Of a stretch of 64,000 nt of DNA, positions 10,085 through 22,639 are shown in pieces. The notes beneath the pieces were generated by a model that searched no databases, was not told where the DNA came from, and worked only from the letters and a program-made list of their open reading frames with translations. The DNA is taken from contig CM023539.1 in the NCBI GenBank assembly GCA_013350335.1, positions 42,952,631 to 43,016,630 on the forward strand, written 5' to 3'. The stretch is from Chimonanthus salicifolius. Lineage: Eukaryota; Streptophyta; Magnoliopsida; Laurales; Calycanthaceae. The position numbers were made by a program, and so were the translations under genes. Position 1 is the stretch's first letter. Each line of letters starts with the position of its first letter.

Positions 10085-12491
10085 CCTCTGTCTCTCTCTT
10101 TGTGCATTTAACCTAAATATGTTTTTCTTCTCTTTTTGTTGCAGTGAGATTGCAGGTACCTCTAAAGGCCAATTGGAAGATAATGGTTAAAACTAAGAAC
10201 TCATCTTCTCAGCTAGGTAACTGAAGGAGGGATCATTTTTCAATTTCCATTTTACTTCTAATGTTGTGGGTAGAAAGCTATAACAACATACAAATCATGC
10301 TATATATATTGGGTACAATAGCATGAGAAATGGGATTTAAATATCAGCTGAAATTAGTATTACAATTTGCAGTTTTGCAGGGTTTTCTTTTAAAAAATAT
10401 TGACATAATTTTAAACAATCTAATGTTCGTATGATATAATACTACACTGGTACTTGAATTGTTTGGCAAATAGTAGTCCATAATTGGGCATTCGTCGGTA
10501 TTTCAATCTAGGAACTCTTCAATGTCTTATTGGACTCCATTTACATTGCAGTGGATTAACATGTGAATCGATTTGATTGACATACAGCAAGATTTGATTG
10601 CAGTGGGTTCTCTCTCCTTAATAGTCGGTTTTAAGGATGACTTCTACTCATGTATTTTCACATGATATCAGAGAAGGGGTACTATATGAATGGGTTAGGT
10701 TCGTATCTCCAACCTTAAATGGAGGGCTGAGTGTCTCTAGCCCTGACACTGAAGGAGAGTGTTAGTAACGCCCTACACCGCCAGTGGACCTTTGAGTTAT
10801 GTGGTTTATAAGCACATGGGTTCTCTCTCTTTATTAGCCGACTTTCAAAGATGAGTTCTACTTATGTGTTTTAACAGTACAATCTAATACAAATGGGTCA
10901 CTGGAAGAATAGCAAATGCCCATCCACTGTGCGAAATTGGATCATTTTACTAGTGTCCTTTCTTTTGATTTGAATTATAATCTAATGAACTTGTTGTGGG
11001 TCACCAGATCAGCAGTCCTAATCAATGAAAACGCATGGCACATATTGTGCAACTACCTGTATTATAATAACAAGAGAATAAAAAGTTTTCGTGTTTGTCT
11101 ATGCCTGTCTTTTTCAAATGTCTTGCCGTTGTTATTAGGTAAGAGTCTGTCGACTACGAGTATAGTGACTGTAATAACATTTACATTTCATGAAATTTAC
11201 CCTACTGTATTCAAACTTTCTAACCTTGAGTTTATTTTCTTCTCCAAATTTGTGATTTTCCCCTCTAACCAATCATTAATTTGCTCATTTTGCAGTGGAA
11301 GAAAAAGAAGCCGATGTCGAAGTCGAACAGAGGGTGATATGTGACATGTCAGGGAAGAGATCTGATACATGTGAAATAATGGGGAATGTAATGATACAAG
11401 GAAATTCCACCACAGTTTCCATACTCAATCACCATTCTTCTTCCCAACAAGAGGAGTGGAAGATCAGACCGTATAATAAAAAGAGCGATCCCTATGCGAT
11501 GGAGCAGATCAGCGAGTTGTCATTAAAACCCTCAATGGGTCAAGAACAAATCTCTGATTGCACTCAGAACCACAGTTTTCCTGCCATAATCTTCTCCATT
11601 GGAGGCTTCACAGGCAATCTCTTCCATGATTTCACAGATGTGTTGATTCCTCTGTTCATCACCTCCCATCAATTCAATGGAGATGTTCAGTTCATAGTAA
11701 CAGATTCAAAGCCATGGTGGATTAGAAAGTACCATCTGATACTCAAACAACTATCCAAACATGAAATCATCGACATCAAAAGCAACGAAGAGATTCTCTG
11801 CTATAGACAGATGATTGTAGGTACAAATTTTCACAAGGAATTGGGCATCGATCCCTCAAAATCTCCAAACGGGTACTCAATGCTAGACTTCAAGAAACTA
11901 GTTAGGGAGGCATTTAATTTAGAGAGGGAGAATTCAATTCAAATAGGCGACCGGTCGGAGAGGAGGCCTAAGCTCTTGATTATCGCGCGTAAACGCACGA
12001 GAGCATTTGTTAATGAGAGGGGAATGGCGGAGATGGCCAAGAGCTTGGGGTATGAGGTAGCGGTTGCAGAGGCGGATACGAGTACCGATATATCAAAGTT
12101 TGCCCGTCTGGTGAATTCGTGCGATGTTATGATGGGTGTTCATGGAGCAGGGCTTGCCAACATGATCTTTCTTCCCCATGGAGCTGTGGTCATTCAACTG
12201 ATTCCTTTAGGGAGATTGGAGTGGTTGGCCAGAGAGAGTTTCAAGGAGCCTGCCATGGACATGAAGCTGAACTACTTGGAGTACAGTATACAAAAAGAAG
12301 AGAGCACCCTGGTTGACCAATACCCACCAGACCATCAAGTTTTGAAAGATCCATTTGCAGTTCATAAGCAAGGTTGGCTGGCCCTTAAATCTGTTTACTT
12401 AGACAAACAAAATATAAGACCTCATTTGGGTAGGCTTAGAATTACTTTGTTAGAAGCCCTCAGACTCCTACATCAACCTGAATCATCATAG
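9911..12491 (+). CDS. GT61-family glycosyltransferase (DUF563), Golgi type II membrane protein, copy 1
   Basis: Three exons, 9911-10034, 10145-10216 and 11296-12491, have GT-AG introns both in phase 1 and give 463 residues without interruption. A short basic N-terminus precedes one membrane segment (residues ~17-36), then a stem, then the catalytic domain. That domain opens with CDMSGKRSDTCEIMGN and continues with FSIGGFTGNLFHDFTDVLIP, KPWWIRKY, SPNGYSMLDF, LLIIARKRTRAF and the hallmark GVHGAGLANMIFLP (from residue ~346). Plant GT61 enzymes add xylose or arabinose to wall polysaccharides (xylan or mucilage side chains) or to N-glycans in the Golgi. The XAT/MUCI21-like branch is likelier than N-glycan xylosyltransferase, but donor and acceptor cannot be read from sequence. 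Intron 1 opens with a CT microsatellite; intron 2 holds a TRIM remnant. The matching gene at 17245-19482 faces it. Confidence 0.93.
10037..10110 (+). repeat. (CT)n microsatellite in GT61 copy 1 intron 1
   Basis: More than 20 CT units, partly interrupted, start immediately after the intron 1 donor (10035). The intron is only 110 bp, so length change here could affect splicing. A long frame over it is a translation artefact. Confidence 0.85.
10598..10876 (+). mobile_element. TRIM retrotransposon remnant in GT61 copy 1 intron 2
   Basis: A full-length short LTR, TGTTAGTAACGCC to TTTTAACA, lies at 10760-10876, preceded by a purine tract (GAAGGAGAG). Upstream, the 3' half of the same LTR (about 10598-10662) is followed at once by TGATATCAGAG, close to the initiator tRNA-Met primer-binding site TGGTATCAGAGC. 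So: truncated 5' LTR, about 97 bp interior, complete 3' LTR, no coding capacity. A related LTR fragment lies in intron 1 of the other GT61 gene. Confidence 0.7.
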
Positions 12492-13214
12492 CTGAGCTTC
12501 ACTATGCTCTGTATTTTTCCCATTCAAATTGATGCTCCTCCCATTTACTATAAGTCTAAATAGATGCAAGTTTGTCAAAGCAAACTATGAGGTATGTCAT
12601 TAAAATGTATTGGATATTACTGTTTTGGGTTGTGTTGGTTTGGAAAGACTTGGGTGAATGTATCCTTAATACATGGTTTCGAAAAAACCGGGTAAACTTA
12701 TCGACTCACTTTAGTCAAATTCTATTGAATCCAATCAACTCGGATGGACTAGTCTCATCTTATTTTTTTTTTTTTTCAAAATTTTAAACTATAATTAACA
12801 TTAGTATATTTTTGTAAAGTGGTAGAAGAAATTGGTGTAAAATAATTTAAAATTGAGGCTAGAAAGTCTTGATCTCACCAGCTAATAAAATAACAAAACA
12901 GTAAAGGGGAATAGTTCGTTATAGTAGTAGTTGGGATGAAAGCAATGAAATGAAGAAATTATTGGCTCAATGGGCCTATAAAATGTATAGGTTAGATAGG
13001 ATTTTAGGGGGACCATGTGAGTTGGGAGAAGTATTGGGTTGTTTTATTTATTTTAGTTTTGTGATTTCAGCATTTGATATGTCATGTAATCAACATGATT
13101 AAATGAAGAATGAAGCTTCTCTAATCACTACATAGATATTTTGAATCTAAATATCTTGAAATTTAATTCAAATATATCGATGCATAGATATTTGAATGTC
13201 AATTTAAAGGAGTT
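12492..13214. other. 3' flank of GT61 copy 1
   Basis: This contains the presumed 3' UTR. No other gene is seen. Confidence 0.35.
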
Positions 13215-13385
13215 GGAGTGATGACAAAAACCTATTTAAAAAAGTGAGAGTTTTGAATTTGATTCCCACTTTACCGAAAATGTCATTCCCCATAGAATTA
13301 TATGGTGTGTGTAGGTAGTAACTAAGCTCGCACATATCCGAAGATTAATCGAGCGATAAATATTAAATTGTTATTAATGAAAAAC
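13215..13385 (+). repeat. SINE-3 copy
   Basis: TTTGAATTTGATTCCCACTT (box B-like), TCATTCCCCATAGAATTATA, TGGTGTGTGTAGGTAG, CGCACATATCCGAAGATTAA and an A-rich end occur in family order. Confidence 0.55.
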
Positions 13386-16300
13386 AAGAAGAAGAAAAGG
13401 ACCCCGAGAATAAGGGAGAAGCCATGAAGCTGGTGATCACCTTTGGTAGAATGCATCCAAGTTTCCAACATTGTAAAAACATGTTTTTTGAGTGAGATCA
13501 AGAGAAATCTACAGACCATCTTTATATCATCACATCCCCATGAATTTGTCATTGATTTGGTGAAACTATTCAACTATCTTTTTCAAGATTAACTCTTAAA
13601 ATCATAGCTAAGAATAAAGGTCAAGCAATGAGATTTTGCCACATATCTCCACATCTCCCACTCAACCAAATACATGTAACATTTCAACTTGCAATTACTT
13701 TGGCTCACGAATCAGAGGTCCTAGGTACGAGTCACTCGATGCTCAGGACTTAGAGAGAGTTATGTGAACCTTGAATTTTACCTAATGTGTTCATACTTGA
13801 AAAGAGGTCAGAATCTTGAGTTTCATTTGACATAAAAAATTCAAATACGCATAACATATATTCATTCTAAAGTCACGATATGACTCCACTATTCCAGAGA
13901 TTTTCCTTTTTAATCCAATTTATAAGATTGCGCCCATTATTTTACGGTTTTACCCTTTGATGTCACAATATTATTCCACCATTCTGTAGAATAATGCTTT
14001 GTTCACAACTACACATATAAAATTGCAATAATATGGTATTAATTTAATGGTGGCTTTGGAGAGCAATTCACTCTACTTAGTATTAGTTTAATGGTGACTT
14101 GATATCAATATATATCTACCATATAAACAATCCTCTCTTTGTCCCATCAGTCCATGTTTGCTGCTTCCATGGATGTTGGCCATACTAGCACTGTTTCAAC
14201 TACCATGAGAAGAATTTATTTAGAGATACTTAGACTTTCTAAAATTTACACTAATATCAATCAAGATGATGATATGAATCTAATACAAGTGTAATTTTGA
14301 TTGGGTTTTTTTCAACAACTAATTTGGGTAGTTCTTGATGCAATTTGTTGATCCTAAGTTCTTAATCATTCGACAAATGGACAGTCAAAAATGAACCATA
14401 TAGACCTAATATATTGACTTAAGAACTCATTTTTGGTGTTTGAGCATCCAAATACCTTTTTTAAGGCCCATATATCTTGAGGAGAGAGAAAATTTGTAGA
14501 ATTGTGTATAAATTGTGCATTAGTAGTCATTTTTTTTATCAAATGATATAATATTTATTGAAAAGATTATTCAATTAGCATTTTAGCAAATTTAAATTTG
14601 CACGATTCTGATTCACGTAGACAAAGTTATGACTAATTTCATTAAAAGATATTATTAAGTGACCTACCAATATAGATGGTAAATTTGCTAAATTTTGTAC
14701 TCTCAAACACCATAAATAAGGGTTTTTAAGCATCCAATAGAATCCAAGTAATCCCAATTTGTGTAATCATTTTGCTTTGCTTCATGCAAATAAACTCTCT
14801 CTCTTCTAGTTTTTTTTTTTTTCTAATTTAATTTATTCATGTAATTTTAATTTTAGTTTTCATTAGACTATTATTTTATTATAAATTTCATATGACGTTG
14901 GAATTCCTAGTGAGATTTTGAGCCTTAATTTTCATTCTAAAGTAAAATTAGATTTAGCTTCATTTTTCAATTGGAATTCAGAAAGAATTATCAATTGACG
15001 ATTGCAATCGAAAAATAATTGAGGATTTTTAGAGATTCTAAATTTTTTTCAAATTTAGATTTTTCAATTCAATTCACAAATTTGAGATTTTCTTTCAAAA
15101 GTCGTTAGACTTTAGAATATTGCAAAATCAATCTTGGCCTTCCTTTGGGGCACATGCACGCAAGAGTATTGACCGTCAAGCCAACACCCTTCGGTGTATA
15201 TTCTTTACACCTTTGTGCCAATGATTAAGTTGCCTAATTCTTTTGGCATTATATTAAATATGAGGAATTTCTTAAAGGGTAGGTTTAAAGCAATTTGACT
15301 ATATGAGTCATTCAACATACGTAGAAGATAATGATTGTATGACAAATATGGAATTTCATGGTGGTGATGGAATCAAGATAATCAATAAATTAAGTAATTT
15401 TTTAAAGAATATTTAAATAATTTCTTTCTCTCAAACTAATTATTAAGGTTTTCTGAATGAATTTATATTCAAGTTGAAGCCATTCAAAACACTCATTGAT
15501 TGACAAAGTCAAGTAGTAAAGTCTAAAGACCATTAAAGTTTATATTATACATAAAGTGATTTATTTAAATTAATTTTACATAATCTTATTAAAAAAATAG
15601 AAGATTCCACTTAACTCATCTTTCAAATTTAAGATGTGAATTGATCACTTGTATGCTGGTGCACAGCATATTGCATTGTTTATTTAGACATAGGGCAGTC
15701 AGGTGGGTGGTGGATCCGTTAAAAATGTATCTTTTTGTAATGTGGTCCACTAAAAATCACTTTGATTGATCAATCAAACCATGATTTTAAAGGCCAAAAA
15801 TTCAAATATTAAAAAAAAATAGGTAAGCTTTGAAAATGAAGATTGATTGATTTAATTAAGATAATTTTTGGTAGACCATATATTTAAGGATTGACCTTTC
15901 AAATGAACTCATCACCATCTCATTAGTAAACTTTAGGCTTAAATATGCAAGGTAAAATGTTGGACTTAATTAAGGTAGACCTAAAGGTGCAACTTGAGCC
16001 AGGCCTAACCCGAGCCCGCATGAAAAAACCTACAAAAATTGGATTTGGATTGACCTAGGCTCAGGTCGAGTTCATTTTCGGACCCAAATATCAAGCATGA
16101 ATTAGAATTTGGGTTGGCCCGGGCCTAGTATAGGAGGATGATTACCTACTTGACAATGAACTGGTTCTGAGTAGATAATTTCTTGTATATTAATAATAAT
16201 GAAATAAATTAATCACATTAAAAATTGTCAAGTTGATCGTTAGTCATATGATATAATATCGTTATTAAGGACTTAAGTAAATATTCTCATTTGATTATCT

Positions 16301-17244
16301 ATTTAATTCTCTTAAATTTTAAAAAGTAATGAATAATTGACAACTCTTCTTTAATTATGAGTAATTAGGCCCATCAAAGTGCCACACATCACCTTTCCAT
16401 GCTAGCAGCACGGTTCACTTTCTAATCCGAGGTTACATAAAAATAATATCATATTAGGAAAAGCAATGCTATTAAATTAAGCACTTATTAAGATCATAAT
16501 TATCATAAAATCATATACAAACGAGTTTGCATCAAAATTTAGTGCAAATAAGCTTATATGAATTAGATAAGTTTAAAAGGTCTTGTCTACGGAATTCATC
16601 GGGTTAGATTAGTGAAGTTTAAAAGTTAAATTGGGGGTAAGTAGATAAAAGGGAAGAATGGATCCATTGAATCTATTGTGAATCCCATAAACTAAAATTC
16701 GCACTAAACTTTATGCAAACTTATTTGTGGTTAGTCTTTGTTAAATTAATGTGCTTTGAAATAGTTTTAGTTAATCTCATGAATGAAACAAACACACATT
16801 TAAGAATGGTAAAGAAGAAAAAACCAAAATCCACTAAAGTTTCCAAGATTATACTAAACTAAGCTAAAAAATTTCAACATACTAGTTCTACAAGTCTTCA
16901 CACATTTTCTTGAGACAACATCCATCAGCCTTCTTCAACCTTCTCTTCACAAAGCTACCCAATGAATGAATGAACCAACCACTCTGATACTGGGCCGTGA
17001 AAAGCTACCTGAAAGGCCTCAAGATACAACGGGAAGCCCACAATAAAATATGAAAAAAGAAAATTGAATAACATAAATATCACCTGTCTTCGGAGGTGAG
17101 ACTAATCTCCAAACACACCCTTAATTCCACGGAGAGTGGCCCATTACAGATGAACGTCGATCGAACTCAAGACTCTACTTTACGAAACATGCTTCTTGTC
17201 ACGAAAACCCATGAAAGAATTTTCATAACATTTTCTCTTTAACT
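13386..17244. other. Spacer between the two convergent GT61 genes
   Basis: It is AT-rich with no recognisable gene. Around 15975-16140, CTTGAGCCAGGCCTAACCCG and GGTTGGCCCGGGCCTAG resemble the GC-rich edges of hAT-like elements in this window, but ends and target duplications were not found. The last few hundred bases should hold the 3' UTR of the minus-strand gene. Confidence 0.35.
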
Positions 17245-19482
17245 CTACTGTTGAAGAAGCTCAAGAGCTTTCAACAGAGTGCCTCTAAATCTACCCACAT
17301 CAAGCGTTACATTTTGTTTGTCCAAGAACACAGACTTAATGGCTTGCCATCCTTGTTTATGAAATGACATGGGATTTTCAAAGACTGGATGGTCATGAGG
17401 ATATTGTTCTATCAGGGTGCTCTCCCTTTCTTCTATCCTATATTCCAAGTATTTTATCTTCATATCCATGGCAGGGTCTCCAAAATCAATTCTAGCATAG
17501 GTTTCCAATCTACCCCAAGGGACTATTTGGATTAGTACTGCATTAGGAGGAAGGAAGACGAGATTAGCGAGTCCAGCCCCATGGACACCCAGCATTGCAT
17601 CGCACGAGTTCACGATTTGTGCAAATTCAGCCATATTCGTACTCACATTTGCCTCTGCCACGACTACTTCGTAACCCAAACTTTCAGCCATGGCAACTAT
17701 ATCGCTGACGTTCGTAAATGTACGCGACCGCCTTCTGGATATGATCAAAAGCCTTGGTTTCTTGGCCAAATCATCACCTATCCTAATTGCAGTTTCCCTC
17801 TCCAATTTGTAGGAGCTTCTTAAGAACTTAGTGAAATCAGGCATGGAGTACCGATTCGGCGATCGCAAGGGGTCGATGCTTAACTCCTTGTGGCATCTAA
17901 GGCCAACAAGTGCGCTGCCGAAGCAATGCACCCTCTCATCTCTGTCGAAGTCGATGATTTCGAACTTGGAGAGCTGGTTTAGTATTGCTCTGTATTTATT
18001 GATCCACCATGGTTTTGAATTGGTTATGAGGAACTGAACTTCTCCCTGAAACTGGCGAGAAGTCATGAACAGAGGAATCAACACGTCGCTGAAGTCGTGG
18101 AAGAGATTGCCTGTGTAGCCTGCAATGGAGAAGACAATGGCAGGAACACTGTGATTTACAGAGCAATGAGGGGCTTGTTCATGACCCATTACTGATTTTA
18201 GCGATATCTCGTTTACGTTCGCCATTGCATTTGGATCTCCCTTTCTAGCATAAGGTCTGATCTTCCATGTTTCGTTTCCGGCCATGATACCCATTTGAGG
18301 TGAAGCAAGAACTATGTTTGAGGAATTCCCATCCATCCTAGTATCTCCATCCATCTCCCAAACATCTGATCTTGGATATGAAATTTTGCAGAAGGGACCC
18401 TCTCTTCTGAATTTTTTCACTTTCAGCAACTTCACAATAGGAAAAAAATAATGATTATATTAACCAGACGTAATTTAGAAGCTAAGTTTCATTATATGTG
18501 GATAAAGTTCAAATGATAATCCTTACCCAACTGCTGTGAACTGCTTTTATTTTCAATGGTGAGCATGCTTAGACCTCCCCGCATTGACAACTGCAAATTC
18601 ACTGAAAAATAAGCAGCAATCAGTTTAGTTTAATAATTTGCAATTGTTACACAAATCTTACCTCTTTTGGTAGGGATGTAATTGGGTCGAAATCAGGGTC
18701 AAGATAATTTTTAAAATAAGAGGTTCAAACCCGATGTAGATGTTAGGATACATGACCTACACCCATATCTAGATTTGAAATAGACGTCCAAATTGTCTTC
18801 AGATGTGCAAGAGAGGGAATTTGGAGGCTAGTATTATTATGAAATAGCAAGAGAGTCTCACGACGTGTAATTTGAGAAACTCATGACTTTATATAATATT
18901 TTAAGCACTCTCATCTCAATGACTAGCTTTTGAAAGTGAGTTCTATCTTAAAAATATTATGACGTCATGATTTTCTAACAATTATGTTTTCATGTCAATA
19001 GTTTGAACCCATCTAATATTTGAGTTTTGGATTGAAAAATTAGTTGGAAAGACAAATTTATATCCGAACATGATCACTTCGGGTTGGAAGCTTAGGCCCA
19101 TAAAAATGAAGGCCCGTTTACACCATTATCACTCTACATTGGACCAACATTCTCTAATTTCACAATCTCACCAAGTGATCAGAAAGCATTGTGGAATGAT
19201 TAAATTTGAACTGTGACAATCATAATACCATTTGCCACTAAAAATTTCATTGAGTACAATCAAGCAGCTTCCATCATTTGATGACCCATTTTCCTGTGAT
19301 CAATGGAGGAACGTAGTAAGTGAGAAAGACTTACAAATTGGCCGGGGACCCAAGTAAGGTTTCAACAGCAGGATGAAGCTCAATGAGATCAGTAAGCATC
19401 CGGTGAGCGTGCTATATCGGAGCTTCTTCTGATCGTATCGGCTGAAGCTCTTGACGAACTTCATATCGTAGCAAATCGCCAT
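17245..19482 (-). CDS. GT61-family glycosyltransferase (DUF563), Golgi type II membrane protein, copy 2
   Basis: Minus-strand exons are 19482-19335, 18601-18527 and 18419-17245. Both introns are GT-AG and phase 1, as in copy 1, giving 465 residues with no interruption. The N-terminus is basic, with a membrane segment at residues ~28-41. The catalytic domain has YPRSDVWEMDGDTRMDG, FSIAGYTGNLFHDFSDVLIP, KPWWINKYR, SPNRYSMPDF, LLIISRRRSRTF and the GT61 signature GVHGAGLANLVFLPP (from residue ~352). A second ATG at codon 7 is an alternative start. The role should match copy 1: side-chain sugar transfer to wall polysaccharides in the Golgi, with unknown sugar specificity. The two genes are 4.75 kb apart, tail to tail, and similar throughout, so an inverted local duplication is inferred. 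CEIMGN in copy 1 corresponds to WEMDGD here, losing one cysteine. Confidence 0.93.
18845..18985 (+). mobile_element. Degenerate TRIM LTR fragment in GT61 copy 2 intron 1
   Basis: CTCTCATCTCAATGACTAGC followed by TTTTGAAAGTGAGTTCTATC corresponds to the middle of the TRIM LTR at 10760-10876. Ends are not definable, so it is probably an old solo LTR. Confidence 0.4.
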
Positions 19483-20261
19483 TGTCGTGCTACCTTCCTC
19501 CTCTTTCAGAACAGAGTTACAGCAAAAATCAAAGATCCAACATTAAGAACATTGATGCATCAATGCCTAAATAGAGATATGAGACTCGAAACAGAAATGC
19601 AATGACAAATTCTTACATGAGAGGAGTGTGGCGCATTTCATCTCTTTAAAATCTTTAATGCCCCCCACGAATTGCTGAGTTTTTTCTTTTTATTTTTTTT
19701 TCTTTCTTCCTCAATGAAATGAATAGAGATGAATGAGAGAGACACTACAGTTGACTGCAGTGACAACTACCTCCTTTTTTAATTCTTTTGGGGAGGAAGA
19801 GCCGGCCATGGCCTTCCTTTGGAAAACAGTCGATCAACAGGCGGAAGTTAGACAGGCTTCTTCCAAATTTCCAATAGTCTAAAGATTGCTGAGCCAAAAA
19901 TATTTATTCTATATTTACATGAACACCCATGCACTCAAAAGGAGGAGACCATAACTTGGACACTTTCATTTGTGGGTCCACATATGATCGGTTTTGTGCC
20001 GTTCGATCTTGATCTTGTGGGACCCATGATCATCTACCCCCTACCTATGAATAGTTCTCGTTTGCATTGAAGGTTCCTAATTCCTATCTATTAATCTATC
20101 GATGCTGATTGCTGACTACCTACTTGTAGACCCAGCTACGAAATGCAAATATGATAATTTAAACACTACTAAATAACATAACAAAAGCAACCAAAACCAC
20201 AATTAAAAAAGGAGAAAAAGGGGAAGCAGGTCTGCAGGAGAAGGTGAAAATGCAATCCATG
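19483..20261. other. Upstream region of GT61 copy 2
   Basis: It should hold the minus-strand promoter and leader. No clear TATA box or repeat with ends was identified. Confidence 0.3.
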
Positions 20262-20760
20262 ATTTTTTTTTAATAATATGGGTATCTCCACTCTACACTC
20301 GAGGTAAGACTAATCTAGGGCTGCAACTTGGACTCGACTCGAGAAATCATATGGGTTGGGTTGAGAATTTTGGATCAACGGGTCGGATCAGTTGAGAAGA
20401 CAAAAATTCACATGGAATTCGAGTCGGGTTGGGTTGAGGATTTTATAAGTTAACTCGACTAAGCTAAAATTAGACAAAAACGGATTTAAAATGCGGGTCG
20501 AGTCAGAATTCGGGTTGATTTGTGATTAGAATTCAGGTCGAAATTTTCAGGATTGAGAATTCAGGACGAGTAGGGTCGGGTTCCTATAATATTAACTCAG
20601 GTCGGGTCAGATTTCTTGAAATCCGTCTCAACCCGGCCTGAGTTGCAGCCTTAGACTAATTACATGGATACACCACCTACAAACCTCGTGAATTAGATAA
20701 ACTTGGAAGAAGTTGAATCGAAGACTTCTAATCTAATCTACGGTAACTTTGTTTAAACAC
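20262..20760 (-). repeat. SINE-2 copy interrupted by a hAT MITE
   Basis: The T run, GGGTATCTCCACTCTACA and AGACTAATC on the left and TACATGGATACACCACCTAC on the right match the uninterrupted copy at 8274-8466, with the MITE at 20316-20653 between them. The remainder toward 20760 includes the box B-like region on the minus strand. Confidence 0.6.
20316..20653. mobile_element. hAT-type MITE inserted in SINE-2
   Basis: Ends are TAGGGCTGCAACTTGG and (inverted) AGTTGCAGCCTTA. Flanks are GACTAATC (20308-20315) and GACTAATT (20654-20661), seven of eight identical. The interior alternates GGGTCGAGTC-type motifs. The SINE-2 copy at 8.3 kb gives the empty site. Confidence 0.8.
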
Positions 20761-20761
20761 T

Positions 20762-21364
20762 ATATACACTTGACATTATCGAGCAAGAGATTACATAACA
20801 TCTAGTAGAGTATAAATTAGATTATCAAATATATAACGCAAATATTGAACGATAAAACTCAATTGTTGATATAATGTGTGTCAAATTTTGGAAATCTGAT
20901 ATTCTATATAGACCATTAAAAAAATCGAAGCCAAACATGCAGAATCCTCCTAAGGTTTTAAAATTTGATAGGGAGAAAGATCATGGTTTAAAATTTTGAA
21001 AATTTTGGTCAAAGTTAGTCTGAGTTGACTCAATTAAGTAGGAGTTCGAGTCATGCGGGTCAACAAGTTTTATTGTGTTTTGCCTGACCTGAATCAAAGA
21101 TCTCGACTGAATTTTTTGACTTGATAGAATTTTGAGTCAAGTTTGAATTTCGAGTTTTTAAAACATAGGGATGATACACCACTATGTTGACCCACTAAAT
21201 TTCTTCTATTTTTCCAAAAAAAAAAAAGAATGATGAAAGTAACAATTGCTACAATAGTGATATGAAAGAGCTCATCAGCCGATTCACTAAGGATACCGAA
21301 CATTGCAAACTGGGACTATTTTGGCTTTCGTTCTTTTGATTTACTTATTCATGAGAGTTGATTT
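20762..21364. other. AT-rich intergenic DNA
   Basis: Nothing recognisable is coded here. Confidence 0.3.
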
Positions 21365-21443
21365 AGAAATGATACTTTTATTAAGATAGACCACTAGACT
21401 ATTTTATCTGTTATTTTATTGTGACAAATTAAAAAAAGTGAAA

Positions 21444-21525
<82 letters not shown>

Positions 21526-21592
21526 TTAATTTATCACGACAAAACAAAGTGAAAAATAGTCCCTTGCCCAATCTTAATAAGAAAACACTATT
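21365..21592. mobile_element. MITE-like inverted repeat with a TA-microsatellite core
   Basis: Left arm ACTTTTATTAAGATAG, GACTATTTTA, TATTGTGACAAATTAA is mirrored on the right by TTATCACGACAAAAC, AAATAGTCCC, CAATCTTAATAAGAAAA. Between them lies about 78 bp of pure TA repeats (21446-21523). Target duplication is not clear. Confidence 0.6.
21446..21523. repeat. (TA)n microsatellite, about 39 units
   Basis: An uninterrupted TA run in the centre of an inverted-repeat element, likely to be highly length-variable. Confidence 0.95.
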
Positions 21593-21658
21593 ACCCGAAT
21601 GAAGTTTTCTTATTCATTTTAGACTCTACTTTAGTGCTCAAAATGGGCCGGCGACTTC

Positions 21659-21835
21659 TTTTTTTGATGACCAAGAGACTTCATAGAGTATCAAATTGAT
21701 TTTCGAGACATGTGCAAATCTCTCTATCCACACACCACGTAAATCTATAGAAAATTGTCCTTTGAGTTAAAGTGGGAAACGAACTCTCACTGCCTAAACG
21801 AATTTCCACCCATCAGTTTAACCTCTTCAGGTAAC
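21659..21835 (-). repeat. SINE-3 copy (minus strand)
   Basis: Read on the minus strand it gives the box B-like start, a TAGATTTACGTGGTGTGTG-type block, GATTTGCACATGTCTC and a pyrimidine-poor end, as in the other copies. Confidence 0.5.
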
Positions 21836-22295
21836 CAAGGACTTATTACACACCAAGTGCCACAGCTTCACTATAGACAGGAGAGATGGTCTTAAAAGGG
21901 AGCTAGTTTTGAAACCATAGTTCACAAGCCATCGTAGAGCCTGGCCCATCCAGGATGAACCGGTTTGATTTATTTGAACCCTTGTAGTAGGTAAGGAGTT
22001 GGACCTGCAGACTAAAATTTGGAATCATCCTTCGGACTACCTAAAGCAGGCCCCCCAAATGTCCAATTATAGTGTCGGTAATGCCGTAATGGGTAGGGTC
22101 GTGGGTTTCGGTGGAATTGGACATTCTAACATACACTTTTGTAGCCGTTGGATGCTTGACCATTTTATAGAATGAAAATATTCATGCACGTTTCTTTCGA
22201 TCAATGCTTAGGCACTTTTTATGATTAACTTGCCAATCAAGCAACTTCATATTAGAGGAAGACAAAAATTAATGAATTGATGCAAATTTAATTTT
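21836..22295. other. Intergenic DNA
   Basis: No gene or bounded repeat is recognised. Confidence 0.3.
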
Positions 22296-22450
22296 ATAAT
22301 ATTTTTTTAAAACTAAGGTATTTGAGCGTCTCACCTCATTAATTCTTGGACATGTGTAAATCTCTCAATCTGCATATGCTGGGTACATAATCATGGGGAG
22401 TGGCCTTTATTATGTTGAAGGGACTTGATCCCAAGACTTCCCGCAAACAT
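22296..22450 (-). repeat. SINE-3 copy (minus strand)
   Basis: On the minus strand TTGGGATCAAGTCCCTTCA (box B-like) is followed by GGCCACTCCCCATGATTA, GATTTACACATGTCC and poly-A (T run at 22303-22309). Confidence 0.5.
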
Positions 22451-22639
22451 TAGTTTTATAATATTTAACTTATACTGCGCATCTAAGATGGTCCTCACTC
22501 GATAAATATCATTTTTTAGGAAAATAAATTGAGATATCTTCTTGAATAAATAATTAATGACTAATAGAATTAAAGAATAAATAGTTATAGTATAATAAAA
22601 TTAATATCATCTTAGTCATTTAATCTTGGCATATGGATG

